Part shown: positions 18,209-27,988 of the stretch, piece after piece | How positions within the stretch are numbered: position 1 is the first letter of the stretch | Layout: every line of letters starts with the position of its first letter | Source: Flavobacterium psychrophilum | GTDB lineage: Bacteria > Bacteroidota > Bacteroidia > Flavobacteriales > Flavobacteriaceae | Assembly: GCA_945872245.1 (NCBI GenBank) | Contig: CAMBZB010000007.1 | Coordinates: forward strand, 1 to 64,000 | DNA: 64,000 bases | Reading direction: 5' to 3' | Program-made: the position numbers and the translations under genes | The notes under the pieces: generated by a model | Told to the model about the DNA's origin: nothing | The model's input: only the letters and a program-made list of their open reading frames with translations | The model's database searches: none

Positions 18209-20107
18209 TTAATAGGCCCTAGCATTTTTCCCTTCGTAAAAATTCATAAATGCCCTATTCACAACACGATTGCCTCCCGGTGTAGGATAATCTCCAGTAA
18301 AGTACCAATCTCCCAAATTCTTTGGACAAGCAATATGCAAATCCTCAACAGTTTGAAAGATGATTTTTACTTCGGCGTTAATTTCTGGCGTACTCAGTAG
18401 TTGTGCTATTTTGTCCGAAACTTCCTGTGGCTGGAATGGCGCATAAATTTCGGTGACAAAATTAACGACTTCGTGATCTTTAAGGTTTTCTTGTTCCTTA
18501 CATTTGGCATAAACGGAGTCAACAATATGGTATAAGTTCCTGTCTTTTAAAAGCTCCAATGCGGCCCGAAACGCAACTAACCCTTCTAGCTTTGCCATGT
18601 CGATTCCATAACAATCTGGATACCTAATTTGAGGAGCCGATGAAACTATCACAATGCTTTTTGGTTTCAAACGATCCATCATTTTGATGATACTCATTTT
18701 GAGTGTTGTTCCTCTCACGATGCTGTCATCAATAATCACCAAATTATCTGTTGGTTTTATCACTCCATACGTCACATCATATACGTGGGCAACAAGATCA
18801 TCGCGACTACTGTCTTCAGTGATGAAAGTTCGCAGTTTTGCGTCTTTAATAGCTACTTTCTCGGTTCTTATTTTTACCGAAAGGATTTCTTCCAATTTTT
18901 CCTTGGTTAATTTCTTGCGGTTTTCAAGAATGTAATTATTTTTTCTTTGATTTAAAAAATCTTGCGCAGCTTCTATCATTCCGTAGAAAGAAGTTTCAGC
19001 AGTATTTGGAATATAAGAAAAAACGGTATTGTCTGTATCATCTCCAATTGCACCAAGAACCGCAGGTAAAATTAATTTTCCCAGATTTTTTCTTTCTTGA
19101 TATATTTCGGCATCACTTCCTCTAGAAAAGTAAATTCTTTCAAAAGAACACGCTTTTTTAAGGGTTGGCGCAAGAATCTCTTGCATTGTAACGATTCCGT
19201 TTTTCTTTATTATTAAGGCGCTACCAGGGCTTATCTCTTGAACTTTTTCGAAAGGAATATTAAATACCGTTTGGATAACTGGGCGTTCTGAGGCTACCAC
19301 CACAATTTCGTCATCTTCATAAAAATAAGCTGGGCGAATTCCTGCAGGATCTCTAAAGACAAAAGCATCGCCATGACCTAGAAGTCCAGCCATAGCATAA
19401 CCACCATCTAGGTTTTTGGAGGATCTTGTCAGGATTTTGGCAATATCCAGTCTTTCAGCAATCACAGGAGACGCTTCCCGTTTAGACAAGCCCATTGCTT
19501 TGCAATCTTGATACAGTTGCATTACCTCTTTGTCTAGAAAATGACCTATTTTTTCCATTACAGTAACAGTATCTGCCATTTCTTTTGGATGTTGTCCTAA
19601 TTCCACTAGATTTTGAAAAAGTTCTTTTACATTGGTCATATTGAAATTTCCAGCCAAAATAAGGTTCCGGTGCATCCAATTACTTTGTCTCAAAAATGGA
19701 TGAACACTTTCGATACTGTTTTTCCCAAATGTTCCATAACGAACATGTCCTAAAAACAATTCGCCCAGATAGGGTATATTCTTTTTTTGAAGGGGCACAT
19801 CATCAGCGTATTCTGGATGAGAAGCCATTTCTTCATTTATTCTTTCATTAATTTGAGCAAAAACATCTTGAATGGGCTGAGATTGATTTGATCTCACGCG
19901 GCTGATGTATCTTTCTCCAGGGTCAACATCTAATTTTATGCTTGCAAAACCAGCACCATCTTGTCCACGGTTGTGCTGTTTCTCCATCATCAGATACATT
20001 TTTTGTATTCCGTAGAAAGCTGTACCATATTTTTCTTTGTAGAATTCTAATGGTTTCTTTAATCTTAGAAGGGCAATGCCACATTCGTGTTTAATTGCGT
20101 CGCTCAT
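18209..20107 (-). CDS. purF: Amidophosphoribosyltransferase
   Basis: A 632-residue enzyme for the first committed step of purine synthesis, forming phosphoribosylamine from PRPP and glutamine. The class II glutamine amidotransferase Cys is Cys9 in KHECGIALLRL, implying removal of an eight-residue leader. Other amidotransferase motifs are NRGQDGAG, GHVRYGTFG and AGNFNMTN. The PRPP-binding loop is NLVIIDDSIVRGTTLK. At 632 residues it is longer than the E. coli type (about 505), as expected from memory for the Bacteroidetes form, with an insertion in the first half. A PfkB-family kinase gene lies just upstream, separated by a terminator hairpin, and purN is in the same neighbourhood. Confidence 0.95.
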   Translation of the reverse strand: MSDAIKHECGIALLRLKKPLEFYKEKYGTAFYGIQKMYLMMEKQHNRGQDGAGFASIKLDVDPGERYISRVRSNQSQPIQDVFAQINERINEEMASHPEYADDVPLQKKNIPYLGELFLGHVRYGTFGKNSIESVHPFLRQSNWMHRNLILAGNFNMTNVKELFQNLVELGQHPKEMADTVTVMEKIGHFLDKEVMQLYQDCKAMGLSKREASPVIAERLDIAKILTRSSKNLDGGYAMAGLLGHGDAFVFRDPAGIRPAYFYEDDEIVVVASERPVIQTVFNIPFEKVQEISPGSALIIKKNGIVTMQEILAPTLKKACSFERIYFSRGSDAEIYQERKNLGKLILPAVLGAIGDDTDNTVFSYIPNTAETSFYGMIEAAQDFLNQRKNNYILENRKKLTKEKLEEILSVKIRTEKVAIKDAKLRTFITEDSSRDDLVAHVYDVTYGVIKPTDNLVIIDDSIVRGTTLKMSIIKMMDRLKPKSIVIVSSAPQIRYPDCYGIDMAKLEGLVAFRAALELLKDRNLYHIVDSVYAKCKEQENLKDHEVVNFVTEIYAPFQPQEVSDKIAQLLSTPEINAEVKIIFQTVEDLHIACPKNLGDWYFTGDYPTPGGNRVVNRAFMNFYEGKNARAY

Positions 20108-20133
20108 GGTATAGTAGTGGTAGTTTATTTAAA

Positions 20134-20153
20134 AAGCCCCGTTTCCGAGGCTT
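20134..20153 (-). terminator. Terminator between the PfkB kinase gene and purF
   Basis: Stem AAGCC/GGCTT with inner CG pairs and one C-A mismatch. On the minus strand it is followed by a T run. Its position after the kinase stop suggests that purF has its own promoter. Confidence 0.7.
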
Positions 20154-20165
20154 CATAATTTTACA

Positions 20166-21089
20166 TTATATTTCTATGTCAAATTGTGTCAATGATTTGA
20201 ATTGCTTCAATCTATTGATTACTTCTTCTTTTTCAAGTCCGACCATTCTTTCGGTTCCAAATTTCTCCACACAAAAGGAAGCTAAATTGGAGCCATATAT
20301 TATGGCGTTTTTCATGTTCTCAAAAGATATATTTCCGCTTTGAGTGATATATCCTGCAAACCCACCAGCAAATGTATCTCCAGCACCTGTTGGATCAAAA
20401 ACTTCTTCCAATGGCAAAGCTGGCGCAAAGAAAATTTGATGGTTGTGAAATAATAACGCTCCGTGTTCCCCCTTTTTAATGACAACAAATTCAGGGCCCA
20501 TGGCATGAATTTTTGCGGCGGCTTTCATTAATGAATATTCTCCCGATAATTGTCGTGCTTCCTCGTCGTTGATGGTAATAACGTCCACGCGTTTGATTAC
20601 TTCCAATAATTCAGGCAAGGCACAATCCATCCAGAAATTCATGGTATCTAAAACCACTAATTTTGGTTTCACGTCCATTTGGTCTATAACGCTGCTTTGA
20701 ACTAACGGATGTAAATTCCCTAACATTACCACATCGGCTGTTTTGAAATTTTGCGGAACTTTGGGTTGAAAATCGGCCAAAACATTTAATTCAGTAGCCA
20801 AGGTATCTCTTGAGTTCAAATCATTGTGATACAAACCACTCCAGAAGAACGTTTTTCCGCCTTTGACCACCTCAAGACCAGAAATATCAATATTTCTGTC
20901 TGTCAATAAATTGATATATTCCTGAGGAAAATCATCACCAACAACCGAAACAATTGCCGATTCAACGTTAAAATGAGATGCCGAAAGTCCAATGTAAGTT
21001 CCCGCGCCTCCTAAGATTTTGTCCGTTTTGCCAAAAGGGGTTTCAATAGCGTCGAAAGCGACCGTTCCAACAATCAATAATTTATTCAT
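20166..21089 (-). CDS. PfkB-family carbohydrate/nucleoside kinase
   Basis: A 307-residue ribokinase-fold sugar or nucleoside kinase. The first PfkB signature region is GKTDKILGGAGTYIG near the N terminus. The second, DPTGAGDTFAGGFAGY, carries the catalytic Asp and anion hole and lies near residue 235. No signal peptide. The substrate is not readable, since PfkB proteins phosphorylate ribose, fructose, adenosine and others. The location beside purF and purN could suggest a nucleoside, but that is only context. Minus strand, followed by a terminator. Confidence 0.9.
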   Translation of the reverse strand: MNKLLIVGTVAFDAIETPFGKTDKILGGAGTYIGLSASHFNVESAIVSVVGDDFPQEYINLLTDRNIDISGLEVVKGGKTFFWSGLYHNDLNSRDTLATELNVLADFQPKVPQNFKTADVVMLGNLHPLVQSSVIDQMDVKPKLVVLDTMNFWMDCALPELLEVIKRVDVITINDEEARQLSGEYSLMKAAAKIHAMGPEFVVIKKGEHGALLFHNHQIFFAPALPLEEVFDPTGAGDTFAGGFAGYITQSGNISFENMKNAIIYGSNLASFCVEKFGTERMVGLEKEEVINRLKQFKSLTQFDIEI

Positions 21090-21163
21090 TCTATATGATT
21101 CGAATTAAGCGGCAAAGATAGTTTATAACTTTGAAGTTTGAAAATGTAAGCGATTAGAAGTTT

Positions 21164-21643
21164 CTATAAAAGTTTGGCTTCCTCTTTCTCATAAAAAACA
21201 TCTATGGAAAGCTCCTTTTGCATCGACGCCATAACGGCCAATTCATCGCAACGTTCGTTTTGAGAATGGTTGTTGTGCCCTTTAATCCACTTGAAATCCA
21301 CTTGGTGTTTTCTGTAAATTACCAAAAACCGTCTCCATAAATCCGGGTTTTTCTTCCCTGAAAAACCTTTTTTTTCCCAGCCAAAAACCCATTTTTTCAC
21401 CACGGAATCAACTACATATTTTGAATCTGAAACAATTAAAACTTTCATATTCGGGTTTTTGAGCTTTTCGAGTCCAACGATTACAGCTAGTAATTCCATT
21501 CGGTTATTGGTCGTACGACGAAATCCTTCATAGAATTCCTTTTTATGTGGTGTGCCAACAAGTTCCATAACAACGCCATAACCGCCGCGACCGGGATTTC
21601 CCTTGGCAGCGCCATCTGTATAAATGTGTACATCGTGTTCCAA
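21164..21643 (-). CDS. rnhA: Ribonuclease HI
   Basis: A 159-residue enzyme degrading RNA in RNA-DNA hybrids. Catalytic residues are visible: Asp10 (IYTDGAAKGNPG), Glu50 (NNRMELLAV), Asp73 (VSDSKYVVDS), then KGHNNHSQNERCDELA with the conserved His and final Asp. The length is that of classical E. coli-type RNase HI with the basic handle region (WVFGWEKKGFSGKKNPDLW). It follows purN by 9 bases on the minus strand and is probably co-transcribed with it. Confidence 0.96.
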   Translation of the reverse strand: MEHDVHIYTDGAAKGNPGRGGYGVVMELVGTPHKKEFYEGFRRTTNNRMELLAVIVGLEKLKNPNMKVLIVSDSKYVVDSVVKKWVFGWEKKGFSGKKNPDLWRRFLVIYRKHQVDFKWIKGHNNHSQNERCDELAVMASMQKELSIDVFYEKEEAKLL

Positions 21644-21652
21644 AGTATGAAA

Positions 21653-22222
21653 TTATGGGGTAGAAGTTAGAAGTTTTTCGATTACTCCTGGAAAGTATTT
21701 TTGTTCCAATTCATGTATTTTTTCTGCGACCACTTCGGGTGTATCCGAAATCAATAGAGCAACTTTTTTTTGAAAAATAATGTTTCCTTCATCATAATTT
21801 TCATTGACAAAATGAATGGTAATTCCGGTTTCTTTTTCCTTATTCTCAACAACGGCCTTATGTACATTCATGCCGTACATTCCTTTTCCGCCGTATTTTG
21901 GCAACAAAGCGGGATGGATGTTTATTATTTTATTGGGATAGGCTTCGATAATATCTTCGGGAAGTTTAAGCAAAAAACCTGCGAGAACAATCAAATCGGG
22001 CTGGATAGCACTTAATTTTTGCAAGACTTTGCTTTCAAATAATTCTGCTTTGGAGAAAATTTCAGTGGGTATGTGAAATTTTTTGGCCCTTTCAATCACT
22101 TTGGCAATTGGATTGTTTGTAAAAACAGCTGCGGTGGTTGCGACATCTTTGGATTCAAAATATTGTATAATGTTTTCAGCATTTGTACCCGATCCAGAAG
22201 CAAAAATCACTATTTTATTCAT
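21653..22222 (-). CDS. purN: Phosphoribosylglycinamide formyltransferase
   Basis: A 189-residue enzyme that transfers a formyl group from 10-formyl-tetrahydrofolate to GAR in purine synthesis. Motifs: FASGSGTNAENI near the N terminus (phosphate binding), INIHPALLPKYGGKGMYG with catalytic Asn and His, and GITIHFVNENYDEGNII with the third catalytic residue (Asp in the last motif). The normal length is about 190. It is the first gene of a minus-strand pair with rnhA and is divergent from acpP, sharing a 177-base regulatory region. Confidence 0.96.
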   Translation of the reverse strand: MNKIVIFASGSGTNAENIIQYFESKDVATTAAVFTNNPIAKVIERAKKFHIPTEIFSKAELFESKVLQKLSAIQPDLIVLAGFLLKLPEDIIEAYPNKIINIHPALLPKYGGKGMYGMNVHKAVVENKEKETGITIHFVNENYDEGNIIFQKKVALLISDTPEVVAEKIHELEQKYFPGVIEKLLTSTP

Positions 22223-22340
22223 ATTTTAAATAATTTTATCATGCAAAAAAAGGGATAAAAAATGATAATAAATAACATTTTAGATTGTTTATTAAATTTG
22301 GTTAATAAATTCCTATTTATAAATTTATTAAGTAAATAAG

Positions 22341-22369
22341 TTGTTTTAAAATAAAGTTTTTTATTTTTG
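22341..22369 (+). promoter_or_regulatory. Promoter for acpP
   Basis: TTG at 22341-22343, an 18-base spacer and TATTTTTG at 22362-22369 match the Bacteroidetes -33/-7 pattern. The -7 box ends 30 bases before the acpP ATG, leaving a short A/T-rich leader. The surrounding divergent region is very A/T rich. Confidence 0.7.
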
Positions 22370-22399
22370 CCAACAAATTAAATTTTAAAATTAAAGATT

Positions 22400-22636
22400 A
22401 TGTCAGACATTGCATCAAGAGTAAAAGCTATTATCGTAGACAAATTAGGTGTTGACGAAAATGAAGTTGTAACAGAAGCTAGCTTCACTAACGATTTAGG
22501 GGCTGACTCATTAGACACTGTGGAGCTTATTATGGAATTCGAAAAAGAATTTGATATTCAGATTCCAGACGATCAAGCAGAAAACATTGGTACTGTAGGT
22601 CAAGCAATTTCTTATATTGAAGAAGCTAAGAAATAA
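22400..22636 (+). CDS. acpP: Acyl carrier protein
   Basis: A 78-residue carrier of growing acyl chains in fatty acid synthesis. The phosphopantetheine attachment Ser37 is in the canonical [11 protein letters not shown] motif. The protein is acidic and has the three-helix ACP pattern ending in [13 protein letters not shown]. It is followed by an intrinsic terminator and then fabF, so fabF may depend on read-through or on its own promoter. Confidence 0.98.
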   Translation: MSDIASRVKAIIVDKLGVDENEVVTEASFTNDLGADSLDTVELIMEFEKEFDIQIPDDQAENIGTVGQAISYIEEAKK

Positions 22637-22646
22637 TAAAAAACAC

Positions 22647-22684
22647 ACACCCGTTTGCAGCATTGTTAACGGGTGTTATTTTTT
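22647..22684 (+). terminator. Terminator or attenuator after acpP
   Basis: Stem ACACCCGTT (22647-22655) and AACGGGTGT (22668-22676), then TATTTTTT. It lies 11 bases after the acpP stop and 127 before fabF. It probably lets acpP mRNA exceed fabF mRNA, in line with the high ACP demand of cells. Confidence 0.85.
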
Positions 22685-22811
22685 AAATTAAATTCCTGAT
22701 TGAATTTCAATCAAAACGATATTTATAATATAATACCCATGGCTCTTTTGTGATAGTAATACAGCAAGAAAGCGTGGGTTTTATTTGTTTAAAAACTAAA
22801 TATAACAAATC

Positions 22812-24065
22812 ATGGTATTAAAGCGAGTTGTGGTAACGGGCTTAGGAGCTCTTACCCCTATTGGGAATACGGTTCAAGAATACTGGAACGGACTTGTTAA
22901 CGGCATTAGTGGAGCTGCTCCAATAACTTATTTTGATGCTTCAAAATTCAAAACCCAGTTTGCTTGTGAATTAAAAAACTTTAATGTTGAAGATTTCATA
23001 GACAGAAAAGACGCTCGAAAAATGGATCGTTATGCACAATATGCTATGGTTTCCTCCGAACAAGCTATGAATGATGCTAATTTTGACTTAGATAAAATAG
23101 ATAAAGATAGAGCAGGAGTAATTTGGGGTTCAGGAATTGGGGGCTTGGAAACTTTTCAAATTGAAGTTCTAAATTTTGCTGCTGGGGATGGAACACCAAA
23201 ATTCAACCCTTTTTTTATCCCCAAAATGATTGGAGATATTGCTTGCGGACATATTTCGATAAAATATGGATTTAGAGGGCCAAACTTCGGAACGGTTTCT
23301 GCTTGTGCTTCATCAACAAACGCAATTATAGACGCTTTTAATTATATCCGATTAGGCCATGCCGATATAATGGTAACTGGAGGCTCAGAGGCTGCGGTAA
23401 CAATTGCAGGAATGGGTGGATTCAATGCTATGCATGCGCTTTCAACAAGAAATGACGATCCGAAAACAGCTTCAAGACCTATGGATAAAGACCGAGATGG
23501 TTTTATACTTGGTGAAGGAGCAGGTGCTTTAATTCTTGAAGAATACGAACACGCTATTGCCCGAGGCGCCAAAATTTATTGCGAAATTGGGGGTGGAGGA
23601 ATGTCTGCGGATGCATATCATATTACAGCTCCACATCCTGAAGGGTTGGGTGCAAAAAATGTTATGTTGAATTGTTTGAGAGATGCTGGATTAAAGCCTA
23701 CCGACGTTGATGGGGTAAATATGCACGGAACTTCAACTCCTCTTGGTGATTTAGCAGAATCTAAAGCAATTGAACACGTTTTTGGGGAGCATTCCTATAC
23801 CATGAACTTGAATTCAACAAAATCGATGACAGGTCACCTACTTGGCGCAGCAGGAGCAATAGAAACTATATCTTCTATCCTTTCGATGAAATATGGAATT
23901 GTTCCTCCTACGATAAATCATTTTACCGATGATGAAAATATTAACTCCAAATTAAACTTTACGTTTAATGTTGCCCAAAAAAGAGAAATGAACGTCTTGA
24001 TGAGTAATACTTTTGGTTTTGGAGGTCACAATGCTTGTGTATTGGTAAAAAAATTAGACTTCTAA
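22812..24065 (+). CDS. fabF: Beta-ketoacyl-ACP synthase II
   Basis: A 417-residue condensing enzyme that extends acyl-ACP with malonyl-ACP. The Cys-His-His triad is visible: VSACASSTNA (Cys about 164), NMHGTSTPLGD (His about 304) and STKSMTGHLLGAAGA (His about 341). The N terminus MVLKRVVVTGLGALTPIG is standard, and full length is retained. It follows acpP after a terminator and is followed six bases later by rnc, the common acpP-fabF-rnc order. Confidence 0.97.
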   Translation: MVLKRVVVTGLGALTPIGNTVQEYWNGLVNGISGAAPITYFDASKFKTQFACELKNFNVEDFIDRKDARKMDRYAQYAMVSSEQAMNDANFDLDKIDKDRAGVIWGSGIGGLETFQIEVLNFAAGDGTPKFNPFFIPKMIGDIACGHISIKYGFRGPNFGTVSACASSTNAIIDAFNYIRLGHADIMVTGGSEAAVTIAGMGGFNAMHALSTRNDDPKTASRPMDKDRDGFILGEGAGALILEEYEHAIARGAKIYCEIGGGGMSADAYHITAPHPEGLGAKNVMLNCLRDAGLKPTDVDGVNMHGTSTPLGDLAESKAIEHVFGEHSYTMNLNSTKSMTGHLLGAAGAIETISSILSMKYGIVPPTINHFTDDENINSKLNFTFNVAQKREMNVLMSNTFGFGGHNACVLVKKLDF

Positions 24066-24071
24066 TATTAG

Positions 24072-24812
24072 ATGAATATCATTAGAAAAATATTTTCGAA
24101 ATCCCGTTCTCTTGAAGACGGGATTTTTTTTGATTCTATACATGAAATTTTAGGGTTTGCTCCAATAACTATCGAATACTATAAAAAAGCGTTTACGCAT
24201 CGCTCTTCCAACAAGCTAGATGAAAGCGGGAACGCCATTAATTACGAACGACTTGAATTTCTTGGCGATGCTATGTTAAGTGCCGTAATTGCTGCACATT
24301 TATTTAATAAAGCTCCTGCGGGGGATGAAGGGTACCTTACCAAAATGCGTTCAAAAATTGTCAGTAGGGAGCATTTAAACGAACTAGGAAAAGACTTGAA
24401 CTTGGTTCGGTTTATAGAAAGCAAAGTTCCTATTCAGCATTTTGGAGACAATATTCACGGCAACATTTTCGAGTCTTTAGTTGGGGCAATTTATCTTGAC
24501 AAAGGCTACGAATACTGCGAAAAATTTATTCAAAAAAGAGTCGTTATCCCATATGTAGATATTGCTCGATTAGAAGGAAAAGTAATCAGTTATAAAAGTC
24601 TGCTTATAGAATGGTGCCAAAAAGAAAAGAAACATTTTCACTATGATATTTTTGAAGACAATGGAATTGACGGTCAAAGATTGTTTGGCGTTAAATTAAG
24701 CATTGACGATAAAGTAATTGCAAAAGCTAGAGCGACCTCAAAAAAGAAAGCAGAGGAAAAAGCCTCCCAACGGGCCTATTTTGCGTTTCAGGAAAAAATT
24801 GACAACAAATAA
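24072..24812 (+). CDS. rnc: Ribonuclease III
   Basis: A 246-residue double-strand RNA endonuclease for rRNA and mRNA processing. The signature ERLEFLGDAMLSAVI holds catalytic acidic residues (about residues 58-72), and FESLVGAIYLDKG supplies the others. The C-terminal dsRNA-binding domain (about 165-240) has SYKSLLIEWCQ and the KKKAEEKASQRAY basic helix. It starts 6 bases after fabF and is surely co-transcribed with it. Confidence 0.97.
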   Translation: MNIIRKIFSKSRSLEDGIFFDSIHEILGFAPITIEYYKKAFTHRSSNKLDESGNAINYERLEFLGDAMLSAVIAAHLFNKAPAGDEGYLTKMRSKIVSREHLNELGKDLNLVRFIESKVPIQHFGDNIHGNIFESLVGAIYLDKGYEYCEKFIQKRVVIPYVDIARLEGKVISYKSLLIEWCQKEKKHFHYDIFEDNGIDGQRLFGVKLSIDDKVIAKARATSKKKAEEKASQRAYFAFQEKIDNK

Positions 24813-24921
24813 TATCAAATCCACTAAAACTAAAACGTTATCGTTTATAAAATAACGAAAACATCAGTTTTATAAAGAGCGATACTTCGTTAGAAATACT
24901 ATATTTACACCTTATTTTTTC

Positions 24922-25416
24922 ATGAATATGGCTATTCATAAATTAGATCTTGGCGAATTTGACGAAATAGATTATTATCTTATTGCTATTCACACCTCAT
25001 TAGAGGACTATCGGCTAGCATTTTTCATCAATCAAAAACTGCCGATCAATTTGAGTAAAAGTAAGAATGAAATTCAGATTAACATAAAAGAAGGAGAAAC
25101 AAAATTCTCAAGATATTATTATCATAACATTGAAAAAGCGATTTCTTGGAATTTAATCCAAAATAAAGGCGAAGTCGTTCAACAAAAAAAAGACAATGGC
25201 CAAAATCTATTTTCAAATGTGGCTATGGAAGTGGCAACAAAAGTGTATTTGCTTCCAGAATTTAAAAAAGTAGATTATTTTTTAAAGATAGAAAATCTTG
25301 ATGAAACAATGAACGGGACAAAAATACAGACTGCTTTAAATTCCATTGATAACATATCGGCAATTTATACAGTTGAAACGAATAAAATAAAATCAAAAAA
25401 CAATTTAATTTTTTAA
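24922..25416 (+). CDS. IPExxxVDY family protein
   Basis: A 164-residue protein of a Bacteroidetes family named for its conserved motif, here read as LLPEFKKVDYFLKI near residue 115. Function is unknown. No signal peptide or membrane segment. Two ATG codons (24922 and 24928) are possible starts. It lies 5 bases before pyk, so the two are one transcription unit, as I recall for many flavobacteria. That suggests, without proof, a link to pyruvate kinase or to the same growth regulation. Confidence 0.88.
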   Translation: MNMAIHKLDLGEFDEIDYYLIAIHTSLEDYRLAFFINQKLPINLSKSKNEIQINIKEGETKFSRYYYHNIEKAISWNLIQNKGEVVQQKKDNGQNLFSNVAMEVATKVYLLPEFKKVDYFLKIENLDETMNGTKIQTALNSIDNISAIYTVETNKIKSKNNLIF

Positions 25417-25421
25417 TACAA

Positions 25422-26852
25422 ATGCTTACAAACAAAAAAACCAAAATTGTAGCCACACTAGGACCTGCATGCAGCACTAGAGAAACCATAAAGGATATGG
25501 TTGACGCAGGGGTAAATGTGTTTAGAATAAATTTTTCTCATGCTGACTATGAAGATGTTAAGAAAAAAATAAATATTATAAGAAGTCTTAATGAAGAATT
25601 TGGTTATACCACGGCAATTTTGGGTGATTTACAAGGGCCAAAACTTCGAGTGGGTGTTATGGAAGATGGAGTGGTTGTAAATGATGGTGACCTAATTACT
25701 TTTACTACTGCTGAAGATATTCTTGGAACTGCCCAAAAAGTTTTCATGAAATACAAAAACTTTCCGAACGATGTAAATCCGGGAGAAAGAATTTTGCTTG
25801 ACGACGGTAAACTTATCTTCGAGATTGTAGAAACCGACAAAAAAACAGAAGTAGTCGCACGAGTAATTCAAGGTGGCGAATTGAAATCTAAAAAAGGAGT
25901 AAATCTTCCCAACACAAAAATTTCTTTGCCTGCGATGACAGAAAAAGATATTGCCGACGCTATTTTTGCCATCGGTCAAAATGTAGATTGGATAGCACTC
26001 TCTTTTGTAAAAACCCCAAGAGATTTACAAGATTTACAAGAATTAATTGCCAAACATTCTGCGTATAAAATCCCGATTGTTGCTAAAATCGAAATGCCAG
26101 AAGCATTAGAAAATATTGACAAAATAGTCGCTTACTGTGACGGTCTGATGGTAGCCCGTGGAGATCTAGGGGTCGAATTACCTGCTCATGAAGTTCCTTT
26201 GGTTCAAAAAGAATTGATTCGTAGAGCCAAAACGGCGCGAATTCCGGTTATTGTGGCCACCCAAATGATGGAAACAATGATTACCAGTCTAACACCAACG
26301 CGTGCAGAGGTAAATGACGTTGCCAATTCTGTTATGGATGGGGCAGATGCTGTTATGCTTTCAGGGGAAACCGCAACCGGTAATTATCCCGTTCAGGTAA
26401 TTCAGAAAATGACACAAATTATTGAAGCAGTTGAGGATTCTCCTCTTATTCAAGTGCCACAAAATACACCTCAAATAAAAACAAACCGTTTTATCACCAA
26501 AATAATTTGTCATCATGCAGCCCTTATGGCTAACAGCATCAAGGCCAAAGCAATTTGTACTTTAACAAATAGTGGGTATACGGCTTTCCAAATTTCAGCC
26601 TGGAGACCTCAATCCCATATTCTAGTTTTTACTTCCAATAAAAGAATTCTAACCAGTCTTAATTTGTTGTGGGGGGTGAAATCATTTTATTACGATAATT
26701 CAGTTAGTACAGATGACACTATTACTGACATAAATCAAATCGCCAAGGAAAAAGGATTTGTTGAAAAAGGAGACTTCCTTATTAACTTAGCAGCGATGCC
26801 TATAAAAGACAAAGGTATGGTCAATACTTTAAGAGTTTCTGAAATTGAATAG
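25422..26852 (+). CDS. pyk: Pyruvate kinase
   Basis: A 476-residue glycolytic enzyme making pyruvate and ATP from phosphoenolpyruvate and ADP. Motifs: KIVATLGPACSTRE and FRINFSHADYED at the N terminus, IPIVAKIEMPEALENID (catalytic-site signature with Lys and Glu), DGLMVARGDLGVELP and ATQMMETMI. The C-terminal alpha/beta effector domain is present. It follows the IPExxxVDY gene by 5 bases and ends at a bidirectional terminator. Confidence 0.98.
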   Translation: MLTNKKTKIVATLGPACSTRETIKDMVDAGVNVFRINFSHADYEDVKKKINIIRSLNEEFGYTTAILGDLQGPKLRVGVMEDGVVVNDGDLITFTTAEDILGTAQKVFMKYKNFPNDVNPGERILLDDGKLIFEIVETDKKTEVVARVIQGGELKSKKGVNLPNTKISLPAMTEKDIADAIFAIGQNVDWIALSFVKTPRDLQDLQELIAKHSAYKIPIVAKIEMPEALENIDKIVAYCDGLMVARGDLGVELPAHEVPLVQKELIRRAKTARIPVIVATQMMETMITSLTPTRAEVNDVANSVMDGADAVMLSGETATGNYPVQVIQKMTQIIEAVEDSPLIQVPQNTPQIKTNRFITKIICHHAALMANSIKAKAICTLTNSGYTAFQISAWRPQSHILVFTSNKRILTSLNLLWGVKSFYYDNSVSTDDTITDINQIAKEKGFVEKGDFLINLAAMPIKDKGMVNTLRVSEIE

Positions 26853-26875
26853 TTTCAAGCCTATCCAATAATATC

Positions 26876-26904
26876 AAAAACCTTCCCTAAACGGAAGGTT
26901 TTTT
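26876..26904. terminator. Bidirectional terminator between pyk and dinB
   Basis: AAAAACCTTCC (26876-26886) pairs with GGAAGGTTTTT (26893-26903), with a six-base loop. It serves convergent pyk and dinB. Confidence 0.9.
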
Positions 26905-26905
26905 G

Positions 26906-27988
26906 TTAAAAGGCAAATTTTAACTGTACCACGACCGCCTTTTTTTCTTCGGTGTTTAAATGGCTTAACGAGATTCCCAGCAATCGAACGGAGTCCTTCA
27001 TTCGCTCTTGAAACAATAATTCCTTACCTGATTCTATAATTAATCCCTTATCCGAAATGAAATAAGGCAAAGTTTTACTTCGGGTTTGTTGTGTGAAATC
27101 GCTGTATTTTATTTTCAACGTAATTGTTTTTCCTGCAATATGGTGTTTTTTGAGTCTTTTTTCCAATGAATTGGCAATATTTTCTAGCTGTTCCATCATA
27201 AAAATTTCGGAAGACAAATTAATGTCAAAGGTATGTTCGGCTGCCACCGATTTAGTTATTCTATCTGGTTTCACTTCGCTATTATGAATTCCCCGAACTA
27301 CGTTATAAAAGAAATTTCCTGATTTTCCGAAATGTTTTTCGAGAAATTCTAAGGATTGACGCTTTAAATCCAATCCAGTGAAAATACCCAATTGATACAT
27401 TTTTTCGGTGGTTACTTTCCCAACTCCATAGAACTTCCTGATAGATAATTCCTCCAAAAAAGGAATTACTTCATCTGGATTTACCGTTTTTTGACCGTTG
27501 GGTTTATTATAATCACTGGCAATTTTCGCCACAAATTTATTGATCGAAATCCCTGCCGAAGCAGTTAGCCCCACTTCGTTAAAAATGCGGAATCTAATTT
27601 CTTGAGCCAATAAGGTGGCACTTGGGTTACCTTTTTTGTTTATCGTTACATCGAGATAGGCCTCGTCAAGTGACAACGGCTCGACCAAATCGGTATAATC
27701 GTAAAATATATTTCTTATTTTACTAGATATTTCTTTGTAACGTTCAAATCGAGGTTTTACAAAAATTAAATCAGGACAATTCTTTTTGGCCAAAACACCA
27801 CTTATGGCGCTTCGAACGCCAAATTTTCTAGCTTCATAACTTGCCGCAGCTACCACACCACGGTTTTCTGCTCCACCAACGGCAATGGGTTTTCCGCGTA
27901 AATCTGGATTATCCATTTGCTCTACCGAGGCAAAGAAAGCATCCATATCGATGTGTATGATTTTTCTATATGGGTTCATTTCTGGCAT
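26906..27988 (-). CDS. dinB: DNA polymerase IV (Y family)
   Basis: A 360-residue error-prone translesion polymerase. Metal-binding motifs are HIDMDAFFASVEQ at the N terminus and SLDEAYLDVT near residue 106. AAASYEARKFGVRSA is also a Y-family signature. Helix-hairpin-helix and little-finger regions follow (GVGKVTTEKMYQLG and the C-terminal part). No C-terminal beta-clamp-type extension beyond QLKFAF is clear. No LexA-like box was recognised upstream. It is a single gene, convergent with pyk. Confidence 0.96.
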   Translation of the reverse strand: MPEMNPYRKIIHIDMDAFFASVEQMDNPDLRGKPIAVGGAENRGVVAAASYEARKFGVRSAISGVLAKKNCPDLIFVKPRFERYKEISSKIRNIFYDYTDLVEPLSLDEAYLDVTINKKGNPSATLLAQEIRFRIFNEVGLTASAGISINKFVAKIASDYNKPNGQKTVNPDEVIPFLEELSIRKFYGVGKVTTEKMYQLGIFTGLDLKRQSLEFLEKHFGKSGNFFYNVVRGIHNSEVKPDRITKSVAAEHTFDINLSSEIFMMEQLENIANSLEKRLKKHHIAGKTITLKIKYSDFTQQTRSKTLPYFISDKGLIIESGKELLFQERMKDSVRLLGISLSHLNTEEKKAVVVQLKFAF